A stretch of 32,265 nt of DNA from Arthrobacter sp. PsM3 (lineage in GTDB: Bacteria; Actinomycetota; Actinomycetes; Actinomycetales; Micrococcaceae). The notes under the pieces are model-generated. The model saw only the letters and a list, made by a program, of their open reading frames with translations, did not search any database and had not been told where the DNA came from. Position 1 is the first letter of the stretch, and each line of letters starts with the position of its first letter. Below are positions 7,416 to 14,866 of the stretch, piece after piece. The position numbers and the translations under genes were made by a program. The DNA lies in the NCBI RefSeq assembly GCF_030433895.1, contig NZ_JARUXE010000045.1:1-32265 (forward strand), in the 5' to 3' direction.

Positions 7416-7946
7416 GGGTTCCAGCCCTAAGGCGCTCGAACGGTCAAGACATGCCAGGGGGACGAGTGGACGGTTGACCGGGTGCTTCTCACCTCTTGGC
7501 AGGTCAGGCGTCGGTCGGCGAGGTCCTAAGGAGATGTACGACCTGACTCCCCAGCTGCCTTTGCATTCGTCGGCTTTTGAAAACCACTCCCCCGGACGCT
7601 CGCCTCGACGCCGACTTGGAACCCATGCCTCCGACAGGTCCGTCTGCGAGCCACGAAGAAAGGGCACGGCACCGACAATTTGTCCCACAGGCTGTGGGAC
7701 AAACGCGGTCGAGAGGCAACGCCCCTAGCTCAGACAACGGCTGACGAAAGGACAGCGCCGTTCTTGATCGGATACTATTCCGCTGCAAGGTCTATTCGGT
7801 GGGAAGCGAGATCGCTGAAACTTGCACGCACACGAACTCCCGCGCAGTACGCTACGCCGAGCGCGACCTACTCACTGTTGCGAGGCGTCCATTCCATTAG
7901 CGAGGATACAGAAATGCCGCGCAGCAGTAGCTAAGTGGACCGGCAC
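7416..7946. other. Gene-free stretch with mobile-element debris character
   Basis: I see no frame with a ribosome site or recognisable family in this stretch of about 530 bases. It holds the 25-bp palindrome listed separately. Composition is less codon-structured than in the neighbouring genes, which fits a junction of rearranged pieces. Confidence 0.5.
7679..7703. repeat. Perfect 25-bp palindrome
   Basis: The arms TTTGTCCCACAG (7679-7690) and CTGTGGGACAAA (7692-7703) are exact reverse complements around a single G. The centre is too tight for a normal hairpin loop and no T-run follows, so a dimeric protein site (recombinase, resolvase or repressor) is more likely than a terminator. No gene for such a protein is adjacent. 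Confidence 0.7.
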
Positions 7947-7947
7947 G

Positions 7948-7971
7948 AACCCAGCCGGCTTCAGCCGGGTT
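7948..7971 (-). terminator. Hairpin after the small minus-strand gene pair
   Basis: CCGGC-TTCA-GCCGG (7955-7968) can form. AACCC (7948-7952) and GGGTT (7967-7971) can close an alternative longer stem. It lies 3-4 bases beyond the stop of the 73-residue gene in its direction of transcription, the expected place for a terminator; there is no T-run. Confidence 0.45.
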
Positions 7972-7974
7972 CTT

Positions 7975-8196
7975 TCAGTCAATATGGCGAATATCGTACC
8001 CGTCGGTCTTGGCAATCAACTTTCGCAAGTGATTGCCATCAAAGCGAAGCCACATGATCGAAGAATCCGATGTAGCGGCTTCGACTTCGGCAGTGCGAAC
8101 GTGCCGGCCGTCGCGCCGAATTTCGATTGTGCGCCCCACCAGCAGGTTCCATTCGTCCATTACTTCCGGCAGCGGTGTCCTTCCTTCCACTCCCAT
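7975..8196 (-). CDS. Small protein of unknown function (73 aa)
   Basis: The ATG at 8194-8196 is preceded by GGAGGATAAGCC, a near-ideal ribosome site. The product is 73 residues with no signal peptide or membrane segment. The sequence suggests a small beta-barrel: WNLLVGRTIEIRRDGRHVRT, then AEVEAATSDSSIMWLRFDG, then a short helix and RKLIAKTDGYDI. This looks like an SH3- or RNA-chaperone-like small beta fold, but I do not recognise a named family. It lies 26 bases downstream of another small gene in the same direction and ends at a hairpin, so the two probably form one short transcript. Confidence 0.65.
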   Translation of the reverse strand: MGVEGRTPLPEVMDEWNLLVGRTIEIRRDGRHVRTAEVEAATSDSSIMWLRFDGNHLRKLIAKTDGYDIRHID

Positions 8197-8222
8197 GGCT
8201 TATCCTCCGGGACTCGACGGGT

Positions 8223-8432
8223 TCAGTGAAGGAGTTCGCGGGTCATTCCGAAGGGAACTCTGTCCGACAAAGACGCTGTGTAGTGGCCGGGCCCGTGGCG
8301 TGTTACCAGGATCCCGTGCGACTTACTAAGCATGGCAACCCCCTGAAGTTGGCTTACAGCTACTTCTAACCGCTCGTCAAGAACGGAGTGGCTGCTGACG
8401 TGGATGTCGATGGGGTCAGCGAGTGCGGACAT
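8223..8432 (-). CDS. Small protein of unknown function (69 aa)
   Basis: The ATG at 8430-8432 follows GAGAGG at seven bases. The 69-residue product begins ALADPIDIHVSSHSVLDERL and contains a well-ordered helix (LDERLEVAVSQLQGVA). It then has SHGILVTRHGPGHYTASLSD and ends VPFGMTREL. The RHGPGHYTASLSD segment has the look of a conserved strand-turn-strand. The type resembles small uncharacterised proteins found in Arthrobacter-like genomes; no function is known to me. It is first in a two-gene unit with the 73-residue gene. A possible promoter lies upstream: on the minus strand TTGTTT at 8558-8563 and TAAACC at 8536-8541 with 16 bases between. Confidence 0.6.
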   Translation of the reverse strand: MSALADPIDIHVSSHSVLDERLEVAVSQLQGVAMLSKSHGILVTRHGPGHYTASLSDRVPFGMTRELLH

Positions 8433-8641
8433 TACATGCCTCTCGTTTTCTGGCTCATTCAGGTCTATCGGGGCGCTTACTCGATGCGAGAAGGTGCTTT
8501 GTGCACAGCCTTGGCCCCCCGGCCCAGACCGGAAGGGTTTAGAACGGATCTGACCGAAAACAAACCGCTGTTAGCACAGAGCGACTACTTCCAGCTTGTC
8601 TGTGTCGGTGCCCGGGCACGCGCGAGTCCACTTCCGGCTTC

Positions 8642-9895
8642 TCAGACAACCGGAACGTTTACCGGGAAGTCCGCTGCGCCCCGAAGGGCACCGTGGGAGA
8701 TGATCTGCCCGTCCTTGATGACGGTACGCGTCTTGCTTTCGTCCCAGAGGATCGAGGGGTCATGGAAGGGATTCCCGTCTAGCATCACCAAGTCAGCGCA
8801 GGACCCTCGGGTGATGCGTCCAAGGTCACCGCGCCGAAGCAGGGCGGCGTTGGTTGATGTTGCCGACCGGAGTGCGCCGTACACACCAAGCACTTCACAC
8901 TGCAGGCGGAGTCCGGCCAGTTGCTCATCCTCCAAGTCACCCATGAGGTCTGTTCCGAACCCAATTCGGACCCCGGCGGCTCGGGCCAGTGCCACGGCGT
9001 TCCTCCCTGCCTCTAACACTTCCCGGTTCTTGGCCGCTCCCACTTTAGTGAGTCCGACTTCCTTGCCGCGTCGTTCCATGGCTTCGTAGGTCACCAGGGT
9101 GGGGACTAGATAGACGTCGTGGTCCGCCATTAGTTGGGCTGTTTCGGCATCCAGCAGGTTGCCGTGTTCGATGCAACGAACCCCGTTAAGTACTGAATGG
9201 CGAATGGCCTCGGGCGAATATGCGTGAGCCGTGGCGTAGCTGCCCCGGCGGGAAGCCTCCTCCGTTACGACGCGGATTTCCGCTGCGCTGTACTGCGGAA
9301 CCCAAATCGGATCGACCGGTGAAACGACCCCTCCGGAGGTCATTAGCTTTATGGCGGACGCACCTGTGCGGAATCGGTGACGCACGGCCCGCAGCAGATT
9401 ATCGGCGCCGTCCACCACTTCGCACATGTGCCCGCCATGGAAGCATCCTCCGTGGTTCGCGGCCCGGATATCGCCGTGGCCGCCTGTCTGGCTTAGCGCC
9501 GGGCCGGTGAAGAAGTAGCGTGGACCGGGGTACAGACCCTCCTCGATGGCGCTGGCAAGGCCAACGTCCCCACCGGCAACGTCACGAACCGCAGTGAAGC
9601 CGCGGAGCAGTGCTGCCGCGAGGCGGCGTGCCCCGGCAAGTGCGGAATAGCTCAGTGGGCCCGTCTCGTTCCTGGCGGACGTCAGGCTGAGGGCGTAAGC
9701 ATGAAAATGCGCATCGATAAGTCCTGGAATCACGGTTCGGCCGCCGGCGTCAAGGACGACACCGGTCTCTTCCACCTCCCGCCCTGTGGCGGTGATCCGG
9801 CCATCCCGGATGCTGATAGAGCCCTCAATCAGGTCAGGTGATTCACCGTCGAAGATTAGGGCGTTCCGTATTGTCAGGCTTCCCGGAGTGGTCAC
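8642..9895 (-). CDS. Amidohydrolase (imidazolonepropionase/dipeptidase-like)
   Basis: This 417-residue protein has a GTG start (9893-9895) and an AAGGAA ribosome site. It has the amidohydrolase superfamily plan. A small beta-sandwich is made from residues 5-55 and the C-terminus (ADLVMLDGNPF, VIKDGQII), enclosing a TIM barrel. Metal ligands visible are H63 and H65 (DAHFH), K183 (AIKLMTSGG, the carboxylated-lysine position), H224 (TAHAYS), H244 (IEHGN) and D316 (FGTDLMG). All are present, so it should be an active binuclear or mononuclear metal hydrolase in the cytosol. It lies last in the minus-strand HyuA-HyuB-GAF unit, beyond a hairpin. In context it probably hydrolyses the amide or carbamoyl product of ring opening, but superfamily members act on many N-acyl and cyclic substrates. 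Confidence 0.88.
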   Translation of the reverse strand: MTTPGSLTIRNALIFDGESPDLIEGSISIRDGRITATGREVEETGVVLDAGGRTVIPGLIDAHFHAYALSLTSARNETGPLSYSALAGARRLAAALLRGFTAVRDVAGGDVGLASAIEEGLYPGPRYFFTGPALSQTGGHGDIRAANHGGCFHGGHMCEVVDGADNLLRAVRHRFRTGASAIKLMTSGGVVSPVDPIWVPQYSAAEIRVVTEEASRRGSYATAHAYSPEAIRHSVLNGVRCIEHGNLLDAETAQLMADHDVYLVPTLVTYEAMERRGKEVGLTKVGAAKNREVLEAGRNAVALARAAGVRIGFGTDLMGDLEDEQLAGLRLQCEVLGVYGALRSATSTNAALLRRGDLGRITRGSCADLVMLDGNPFHDPSILWDESKTRTVIKDGQIISHGALRGAADFPVNVPVV

Positions 9896-9918
9896 GTGCG
9901 GTTCCTTCCTGTTGTCCC

Positions 9919-9953
9919 CCGCGGGCGGGCCCCCAATTAGTGCCCGCCCGCGG
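9919..9953 (-). terminator. 12-bp perfect hairpin between the GAF and amidohydrolase genes
   Basis: CCGCGGGCGGGC (9919-9930) and GCCCGCCCGCGG (9942-9953) form a perfect 12-bp stem with an 11-nt loop. The stem lies 5 bases after the GAF gene stop and 23 bases before the amidohydrolase start, both on the minus strand. It has no T-run. It should lower read-through or set differential expression of the last gene. Confidence 0.7.
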
Positions 9954-9958
9954 AGGAA

Positions 9959-10414
9959 CTAGTTGGCGGTGGTAAGGGCTTCTTCGAGCAGATGGACAGA
10001 CCGCCGTGCGACGTCCACGGCTGCGTCCACCGAACTTTGGTCGTAGCTGCCCTCAGGTGCGAGGAAGTTCATGGATCCGATAGTCTGGCCGTTGCTCACG
10101 ACCGGAACGTTAACGATGGCCCCGCAGTCCAGTGACTCGATGGTTGCCGAATCAAAGAAGAATGCGCGGACTGCTTCCTTATCCGCCCCCAGGAACGGCT
10201 GCTGTCCATTGAGCACCTGTTCCAGCCACACCGGGTTCGTGTCCCCGGCGAGGGCCTTCTTTCCGCCCACCGGATAGACATCGGGATGGGTAGTATAGAC
10301 GCGGGCCATGCTGGCGCCACTATCGGCAATGACGGAGGCCGTAAAGAGCGTGACACCGACTGCTTCCTGGGCGTGAGCGTACACGTCGTCGAAGGATTCA
10401 AATTGGGAACTCAT
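9959..10414 (-). CDS. Stand-alone GAF domain protein
   Basis: This 151-residue cytosolic protein is made almost entirely of one GAF fold. It has an N-terminal helix (FDDVYAHAQEAVG), strands LFTASVIAD and MARVYTTHPDVYPVGG, the NPVWLEQVLNGQQPFLG connection, the typical CGAIVNVPVV...GQTIGSMNFL core and a final helix (VDAAVDVARRSVHLLEEAL). No DNA-binding, kinase or cyclase domain is attached. Only one Cys (in SLDCGAIVN) is present, so it lacks the Cys set of free-methionine-sulfoxide reductases. The ATG has AAAGGA upstream. It starts 45 bases after HyuB in the same direction. It may sense a pathway compound or serve as an accessory subunit of the hydantoinase; which one cannot be told from sequence. 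Confidence 0.8.
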   Translation of the reverse strand: MSSQFESFDDVYAHAQEAVGVTLFTASVIADSGASMARVYTTHPDVYPVGGKKALAGDTNPVWLEQVLNGQQPFLGADKEAVRAFFFDSATIESLDCGAIVNVPVVSNGQTIGSMNFLAPEGSYDQSSVDAAVDVARRSVHLLEEALTTAN

Positions 10415-10458
10415 GGAGTCCTTTCTTTTCTTGATGGGAACCCATCCGCTGGCGGTGA

Positions 10459-12132
10459 TTAGTAGCCGTAGTGCGTCTTGGCGAAGTCCTCGGTGATGAA
10501 ACCGTTGACGATGTCGTATGTGATGTCCTCGCGGGAGCGCTTGGAGACCTCTCCGAAGCCGCCGCCGCCTCCCACGGCGAGGCGGACGACGTCGCCGGCC
10601 TTGACCTTGTGGGCGTTCGCCTTCAGGGTGCGGACCTCATCGCTGCGGCCGGGGTTGATCACAACTTCGGGGCCCTGGGCGTCTGATCCGCCGAAGAGCC
10701 CCCAGGCGGGGGTCTTTGACCGTTCGAACCAGAGTCCGACGACGCAGTCGGCCAGGAATTCGTATTCGCGGACCACGCCGTTGCCGCCGCGGTACTGCCC
10801 GGGGCCGCCGGAGTTGGGGCGGATCGAGTACTCGTTGATCCGGAACGGGTAGCGGGTCTCCAGCATCTCGATGGGCAGGTCCTTGAGGGAGCCGTTGACG
10901 TTGTTGATCATGGCGGATTCGCCATCCGTGCCCTGCCAGGCACCCCAGCCGCCCAGAGTGGCTTCCATGGTGACGAAGTTCCGGCCGAAGCGGGCATCGA
11001 ACCCGGCGGCGGTGATGATCATTGAGTCACCGTGGCTGGCGCTGGCGACGCGTTCGGGCATGGCCGGGGCCATTGCCTTGGAGACGAGGTCGATCAGCAG
11101 CCCAAGGTGGGAGAAGTACCACTGGCACGGGGCTGGCGTTACGGCGCCGAGCACTGAGCCGGACCGTACCTGGGTGGTCATTGGCCGGAAGGATCCGCCA
11201 TTGGAGTTGGACTCCGGGCTGACGAGGAGTTTGTAGCCCACGCGAAGTGCCGAGACGGCCTGGGCGGCGCCGCAGTTGACCGGACCCGTGGTCTGGTCCG
11301 CCGAGCCGGTGACGTCGAAGTCAACGGTGTCGCCGGCTACGGTGATCCGCAGCTTGATCGGAATGGGAGTGTCCAGATTGATGCCGTCGTTGTCCAGGAA
11401 GCCCTCGGCTTCGTAAACCCCGTCCGGGATGTTGCGGACAGTCGCACGCTCGATTTCCTCCGTTTGGCGGAAGATCTCATCCCGGGCGGCATCCAGCTGC
11501 TCCATCCCGTACCGGCCCACGAGCTCCTTCATCCGGGTGGTCCCCATCCGGAGGGCGGCGATCATCGCGTGCATGTCACCGATGGTCTGGTAGGGGAAGC
11601 GCACGTTGGTCCGGATCAGGTCCACAACAGAAGTCTCAACTCCGGCTTCGACCAGCTTGACCGGCCCCATCCTGAAGCCCTCTTGAAAAATGTCCGTCGA
11701 GTCCATCGAACCGCCGACATCCTTGGACCCCATGTCCATCCAGTGAGCACGGGTGGCCGCGAATCCGACCACCGCGCCTTCGTCGAAGATCGGAGCAAAA
11801 ATCGTCACATCGTTCAGGTGGGTGCCGCCCAGGTATGAGTCGTTGAGAATCCAGATGTCCCCTTCCTGCCAGACCGTGCGGCCGTACATCTCCTCCACGG
11901 CGATGGAACAGGTTTCCAGGTTGCCTAGGAACAGCGGCAGACCGGCGGACTGTCCGAGCACGCGGTGCTCGGTGTCCAGGAGGGCCACGACGCAGTCCCC
12001 GCCCTCGTAGAGGATGGGTGAGTAAGCGGAGCGGATCAGGGTGGCGTTCATGTCATCCGCGGCGCTGGTGAGCGCATTGCGGATGATTTCCACGGTGACG
12101 GGGTCCAGGGTTTTGACTGCTGTAATTGTCAT
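10459..12132 (-). CDS. hyuB: Hydantoinase B / oxoprolinase subunit B family protein
   Basis: This is a 557-residue protein. The ATG at 12130-12132 (MTITAVKTLDPVTVEII) is chosen over an upstream in-frame extension because that extension overlaps the HyuA gene and is low-complexity Ser/Thr/Pro. It carries HyuB family signatures: DPVTVEIIRNAL near the start, NDSYLGGTHLNDVTIFAPIF, a C-terminal YSIRPNSGGPGQYRGGNGVVREYEF-type region and the GGGGGFGE close to the end. HyuA and HyuB together form ATP-dependent cyclic amide hydrolases (N-methylhydantoinase, 5-oxoprolinase, acetophenone carboxylase relatives). It starts ten bases after HyuA stops, with its GAGG site in that gap, so it is co-transcribed. 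The ring substrate cannot be named from sequence. Confidence 0.92.
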   Translation of the reverse strand: MTITAVKTLDPVTVEIIRNALTSAADDMNATLIRSAYSPILYEGGDCVVALLDTEHRVLGQSAGLPLFLGNLETCSIAVEEMYGRTVWQEGDIWILNDSYLGGTHLNDVTIFAPIFDEGAVVGFAATRAHWMDMGSKDVGGSMDSTDIFQEGFRMGPVKLVEAGVETSVVDLIRTNVRFPYQTIGDMHAMIAALRMGTTRMKELVGRYGMEQLDAARDEIFRQTEEIERATVRNIPDGVYEAEGFLDNDGINLDTPIPIKLRITVAGDTVDFDVTGSADQTTGPVNCGAAQAVSALRVGYKLLVSPESNSNGGSFRPMTTQVRSGSVLGAVTPAPCQWYFSHLGLLIDLVSKAMAPAMPERVASASHGDSMIITAAGFDARFGRNFVTMEATLGGWGAWQGTDGESAMINNVNGSLKDLPIEMLETRYPFRINEYSIRPNSGGPGQYRGGNGVVREYEFLADCVVGLWFERSKTPAWGLFGGSDAQGPEVVINPGRSDEVRTLKANAHKVKAGDVVRLAVGGGGGFGEVSKRSREDITYDIVNGFITEDFAKTHYGY

Positions 12133-12142
12133 TTTTTGTACC

Positions 12143-14194
12143 TCAGTTTCCTTCGACGTCTTCAGAGCGGATGACCAGGGAGCCGAACTCGTCGACCTTG
12201 ACGTTGAACCCGGGGGGCACCACGGTGGTGGCGGTCTGCTCCACGATGATGGCGGGTCCTTCGAATGTGTGGCCGGCGCCGAGGTCGTCACGGCGGACCA
12301 CGGTGGTGTCGTGTTCGACGTGGTCAAAGACCACGCGGCGGATTTCGTGCTTGAACTCCGGGCCCTGTGCGGTTACGTAACTCGGAGCTTCCAGCCGCCC
12401 CAGGTCGCCCACGGCCTGCGTGCGCAGCGTGACGATTTCGATCGGGGCGCCAAGATTGGAGTGGCCGTAGCGCTCGTGGTACATCCCGGAGAAACGGACA
12501 GCGAGGTTGGCGACGAAGTCCGGAGACTCGGGTTCCTCAGCGGACGTCAGCGGAACGTTCAGGGAGAACTCCTGCGACTGGTAGCGGACGTCCACAGACG
12601 CCGTGGTGGCGCGGCTTTCCTCCGGGACCCCTTCCGAGATCAGGGACGACAGGCCTTCGGCTTCCATGGAGCGCAGGATGCCGGCCATGTCGGCCACGTC
12701 GATGTCTTCGTCGAGGTAGAAGTACGGTTCGGAAAAGTCCTTGCGGATGTTCGTCTGCAGCATGCCCCAGGCGGAGAAAGCGCCGGGGAAGCGGGGAACG
12801 ACCGTTTCCGGGATCCCGAGTTCCTTGGCCAGGAACACGGCGTGCATGGGGCCGGCACCGCCAAAGGCCACGAGGGCGAAGTCGCGGGGTTCGATGCCGC
12901 GGGAGATGGTGATGGTCCGGATCGCCTGGGCCATTTGGGAGTTGGCGACGTCGCAGATGCCTTCGGCCATGGCGATGGGGTCCAGGCCGAGCTGATCACC
13001 AACTGTTTTCAGGGCTGTGATCGCGGCTTCACGATCCAAGGCGACCTGTCCGCCGGCGAACCAGTCGGGGTCGACACGGCCGAGCACCAGGTTGGCATCA
13101 GTGACTGTGGGTTCCGTCCCGCCGCGGCCGTAGCAAGCCGGTCCGGGGGTTGCTCCCGCGGAACGCGGCCCGACCCGGAGGCCTCCGGCTTCGAGCCACG
13201 CGACGGAGCCGCCGCCAGCGCCGACGGTGTGGATGTTCACGACGCTCATGAGCATCGGCAGACCTTCAAGGTGGGCCTCCGTGGAGACGTCCGGCTTGCC
13301 GTCGACCACCAAGGAAACGTCAAAGGATGTGCCGCCCATGTCCACACCGATGAGGTTGCGGTTTCCCGAGACACCGGCCAGTTCGACATCGCCCATGGCA
13401 CCGCCGACCGGGCCGGAAAGCAGTGTCTGCAGCGGACGCTTACGGGCGGACTCGGCGGTAAGCACGCCGCCGGAGGACTGCATAATGTGCAGCGGGGCTT
13501 CCACTCCCCGGTCACCGAGTTTCTCTTCTAAGTCCAGGAGGTAGTTGCGTACGACCGGCCCCGTGTAGGCCTCGACGACGGCGGAGGACGTGCGCTCGTA
13601 TTCGCGCCATTCCTTGGCTGCTTCGTGCGAAAGGGAGACTGTGAACTCTTCCCCGAGTTCCTCGAGCAGGATTTCGCGGGCCCTGAGTTCGTGCGAGGGG
13701 TTCTTGTAGCTAAACAGGAACGCAACGGCGACGGCGCCGTAGCCCTCCTCCACTGCCCGGCGCGCTGCGTGGCGGACTGCCAGTTCGTCCAAAGGCGCGA
13801 GTTCCTGGCCTTGACTGTCCAGTCTGCCACCGACGCCGATGACGTCCTTGCGCTCGATCAGCGGGGCAGGCTTGCGGTACTGAGCATTGTAGAGCTCAAG
13901 CCGGGGTCCGCGGGCGATGTGATAGGTATCTTCGATGCCGGCCGTGGCCAGCAGTAGCACGGGAACCCCACGACGTTCTAGGAACGCATTAAGGCCCTGG
14001 GTGGTGCCGTGGACCAGGAAATCGATGTCCGATAGATCATCAACTATCGATTCGAGGCCTGCGATGACTCCGGCGCTCAGGTTCCCCGGCGTCGTGGACG
14101 CTTTCGTAGCCGCGTAGGTTCCGGCGGCCTGGTCGTACGCCACGATGTCAGTAAAGGTTCCGCCGATATCCATCGACACCCTGTAGTTCGGCAT
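12143..14194 (-). CDS. hyuA: Hydantoinase A / oxoprolinase subunit A family protein
   Basis: This 683-residue protein is of full family length. Both ATP phosphate-binding motifs of the actin-like fold are intact: D9-I-G-G-T-F-T-D16 and D285-M-G-G-T-S-F-D292. Other family blocks are VHGTTQGLNA, the ASGP-equivalent LLSGPVGGAMG, the glycine-rich GAGGGSVAW and PGPACYGRGG. The C-terminal third (about 500-680) supplies the beta-rich domain found in the long HyuA class. It should activate the ring amide with ATP and hydrolyse it with HyuB in the cytosol. It is the first gene of the minus-strand unit and diverges from the MFS/racemase unit across a 670-base spacer rich in repeats. The start ATG has GAGGAG upstream. 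Confidence 0.94.
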   Translation of the reverse strand: MPNYRVSMDIGGTFTDIVAYDQAAGTYAATKASTTPGNLSAGVIAGLESIVDDLSDIDFLVHGTTQGLNAFLERRGVPVLLLATAGIEDTYHIARGPRLELYNAQYRKPAPLIERKDVIGVGGRLDSQGQELAPLDELAVRHAARRAVEEGYGAVAVAFLFSYKNPSHELRAREILLEELGEEFTVSLSHEAAKEWREYERTSSAVVEAYTGPVVRNYLLDLEEKLGDRGVEAPLHIMQSSGGVLTAESARKRPLQTLLSGPVGGAMGDVELAGVSGNRNLIGVDMGGTSFDVSLVVDGKPDVSTEAHLEGLPMLMSVVNIHTVGAGGGSVAWLEAGGLRVGPRSAGATPGPACYGRGGTEPTVTDANLVLGRVDPDWFAGGQVALDREAAITALKTVGDQLGLDPIAMAEGICDVANSQMAQAIRTITISRGIEPRDFALVAFGGAGPMHAVFLAKELGIPETVVPRFPGAFSAWGMLQTNIRKDFSEPYFYLDEDIDVADMAGILRSMEAEGLSSLISEGVPEESRATTASVDVRYQSQEFSLNVPLTSAEEPESPDFVANLAVRFSGMYHERYGHSNLGAPIEIVTLRTQAVGDLGRLEAPSYVTAQGPEFKHEIRRVVFDHVEHDTTVVRRDDLGAGHTFEGPAIIVEQTATTVVPPGFNVKVDEFGSLVIRSEDVEGN

Positions 14195-14563
14195 GTGTAT
14201 CTCCTCATGGTCTTGGAATGGAACTTCGTGTGTGGGAGATCACGGTACATACGGGGCCAACCAAGATGGTGGGCATACTGCATGATTCGGCTACAGCCGT
14301 ACGGGCAGAGTGCATAACAGTGTGTGCGGGCACCAGCACTGTCGAGGCCGGTGGCTCGGCGCCATCGGCGTGAGTTTACTGAATCGGCGCTTGTCCCTCT
14401 CGCGGGCGACAACGAAGACGCTTCCGGGTGGGTTAAGTAGCCCGGGCCATTCTGGCCGGGCAGGCACAAGTGCTGGAACGAACCGTGGCTGGCGCCCCTT
14501 TGGCGATTCCTCTCGGACGCCTGGCGCCAGTCCGAAAGGCCTAGCAGCAACGGCGGATAGAGC

Positions 14564-14787
14564 CTGCCCAATGTCCCCAAAACAAAGTCTCTTTGACCTG
14601 GGCAGAGGGTGCGCATCTAGAAGAGCAGTGCTTTACGCCCAAACAGGCGATTCAGAAAAGTGCAAAGTGAACACTATCTGAGCGCTCTCCGTTTGTAGTG
14701 TGAGTGCAATCACTCGGCGGGAGGCTAGGGCGAGCTACCCCGAGTGGAGGCTTGGGTGAGCTGCTCCGAGGTGAATTCATTGAATTC
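14564..14787. promoter_or_regulatory. Dyad- and repeat-rich control region between hyuA and the MFS gene
   Basis: The 672-base divergent spacer (14195-14866) holds no gene I can support. Its right half has several ordered elements. CTGCCCA (14564-14570) and TGGGCAG (14599-14605) enclose CAAAG-TCT-CTTTG (14583-14595). GAGTG-CAAT-CACTC lies at 14702-14715. Two 24-bp imperfect direct repeats (20 of 24 identical, period 26) lie at 14721-14744 and 14747-14770. GAATTC-ATT-GAATTC lies at 14773-14787. Direct repeats followed by a dyad suggest binding of a multimeric regulator; the PucR protein of this locus is a candidate. Confidence 0.5.
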
Positions 14788-14866
14788 CTTGATATCCGGA
14801 CTGTTCTCCGTGCACAGAAACGCTGCGTGTACTTCTTATCCTGTCCAAAATATCGGAGGTCAAGAC

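Noticed and set aside
7351..7728. 125-codon frame across the tRNA fragment and palindrome
   Set aside because: It translates a tRNA piece (LEPGSSP reading), has no ribosome site and resembles the spurious frames often predicted over tRNA ends.
12041..13531. 496-codon plus-strand frame opposite hyuA and hyuB
   Set aside because: It is the antisense shadow of high-GC codons; the product has no family features and the opposite strand has complete HyuA and HyuB.
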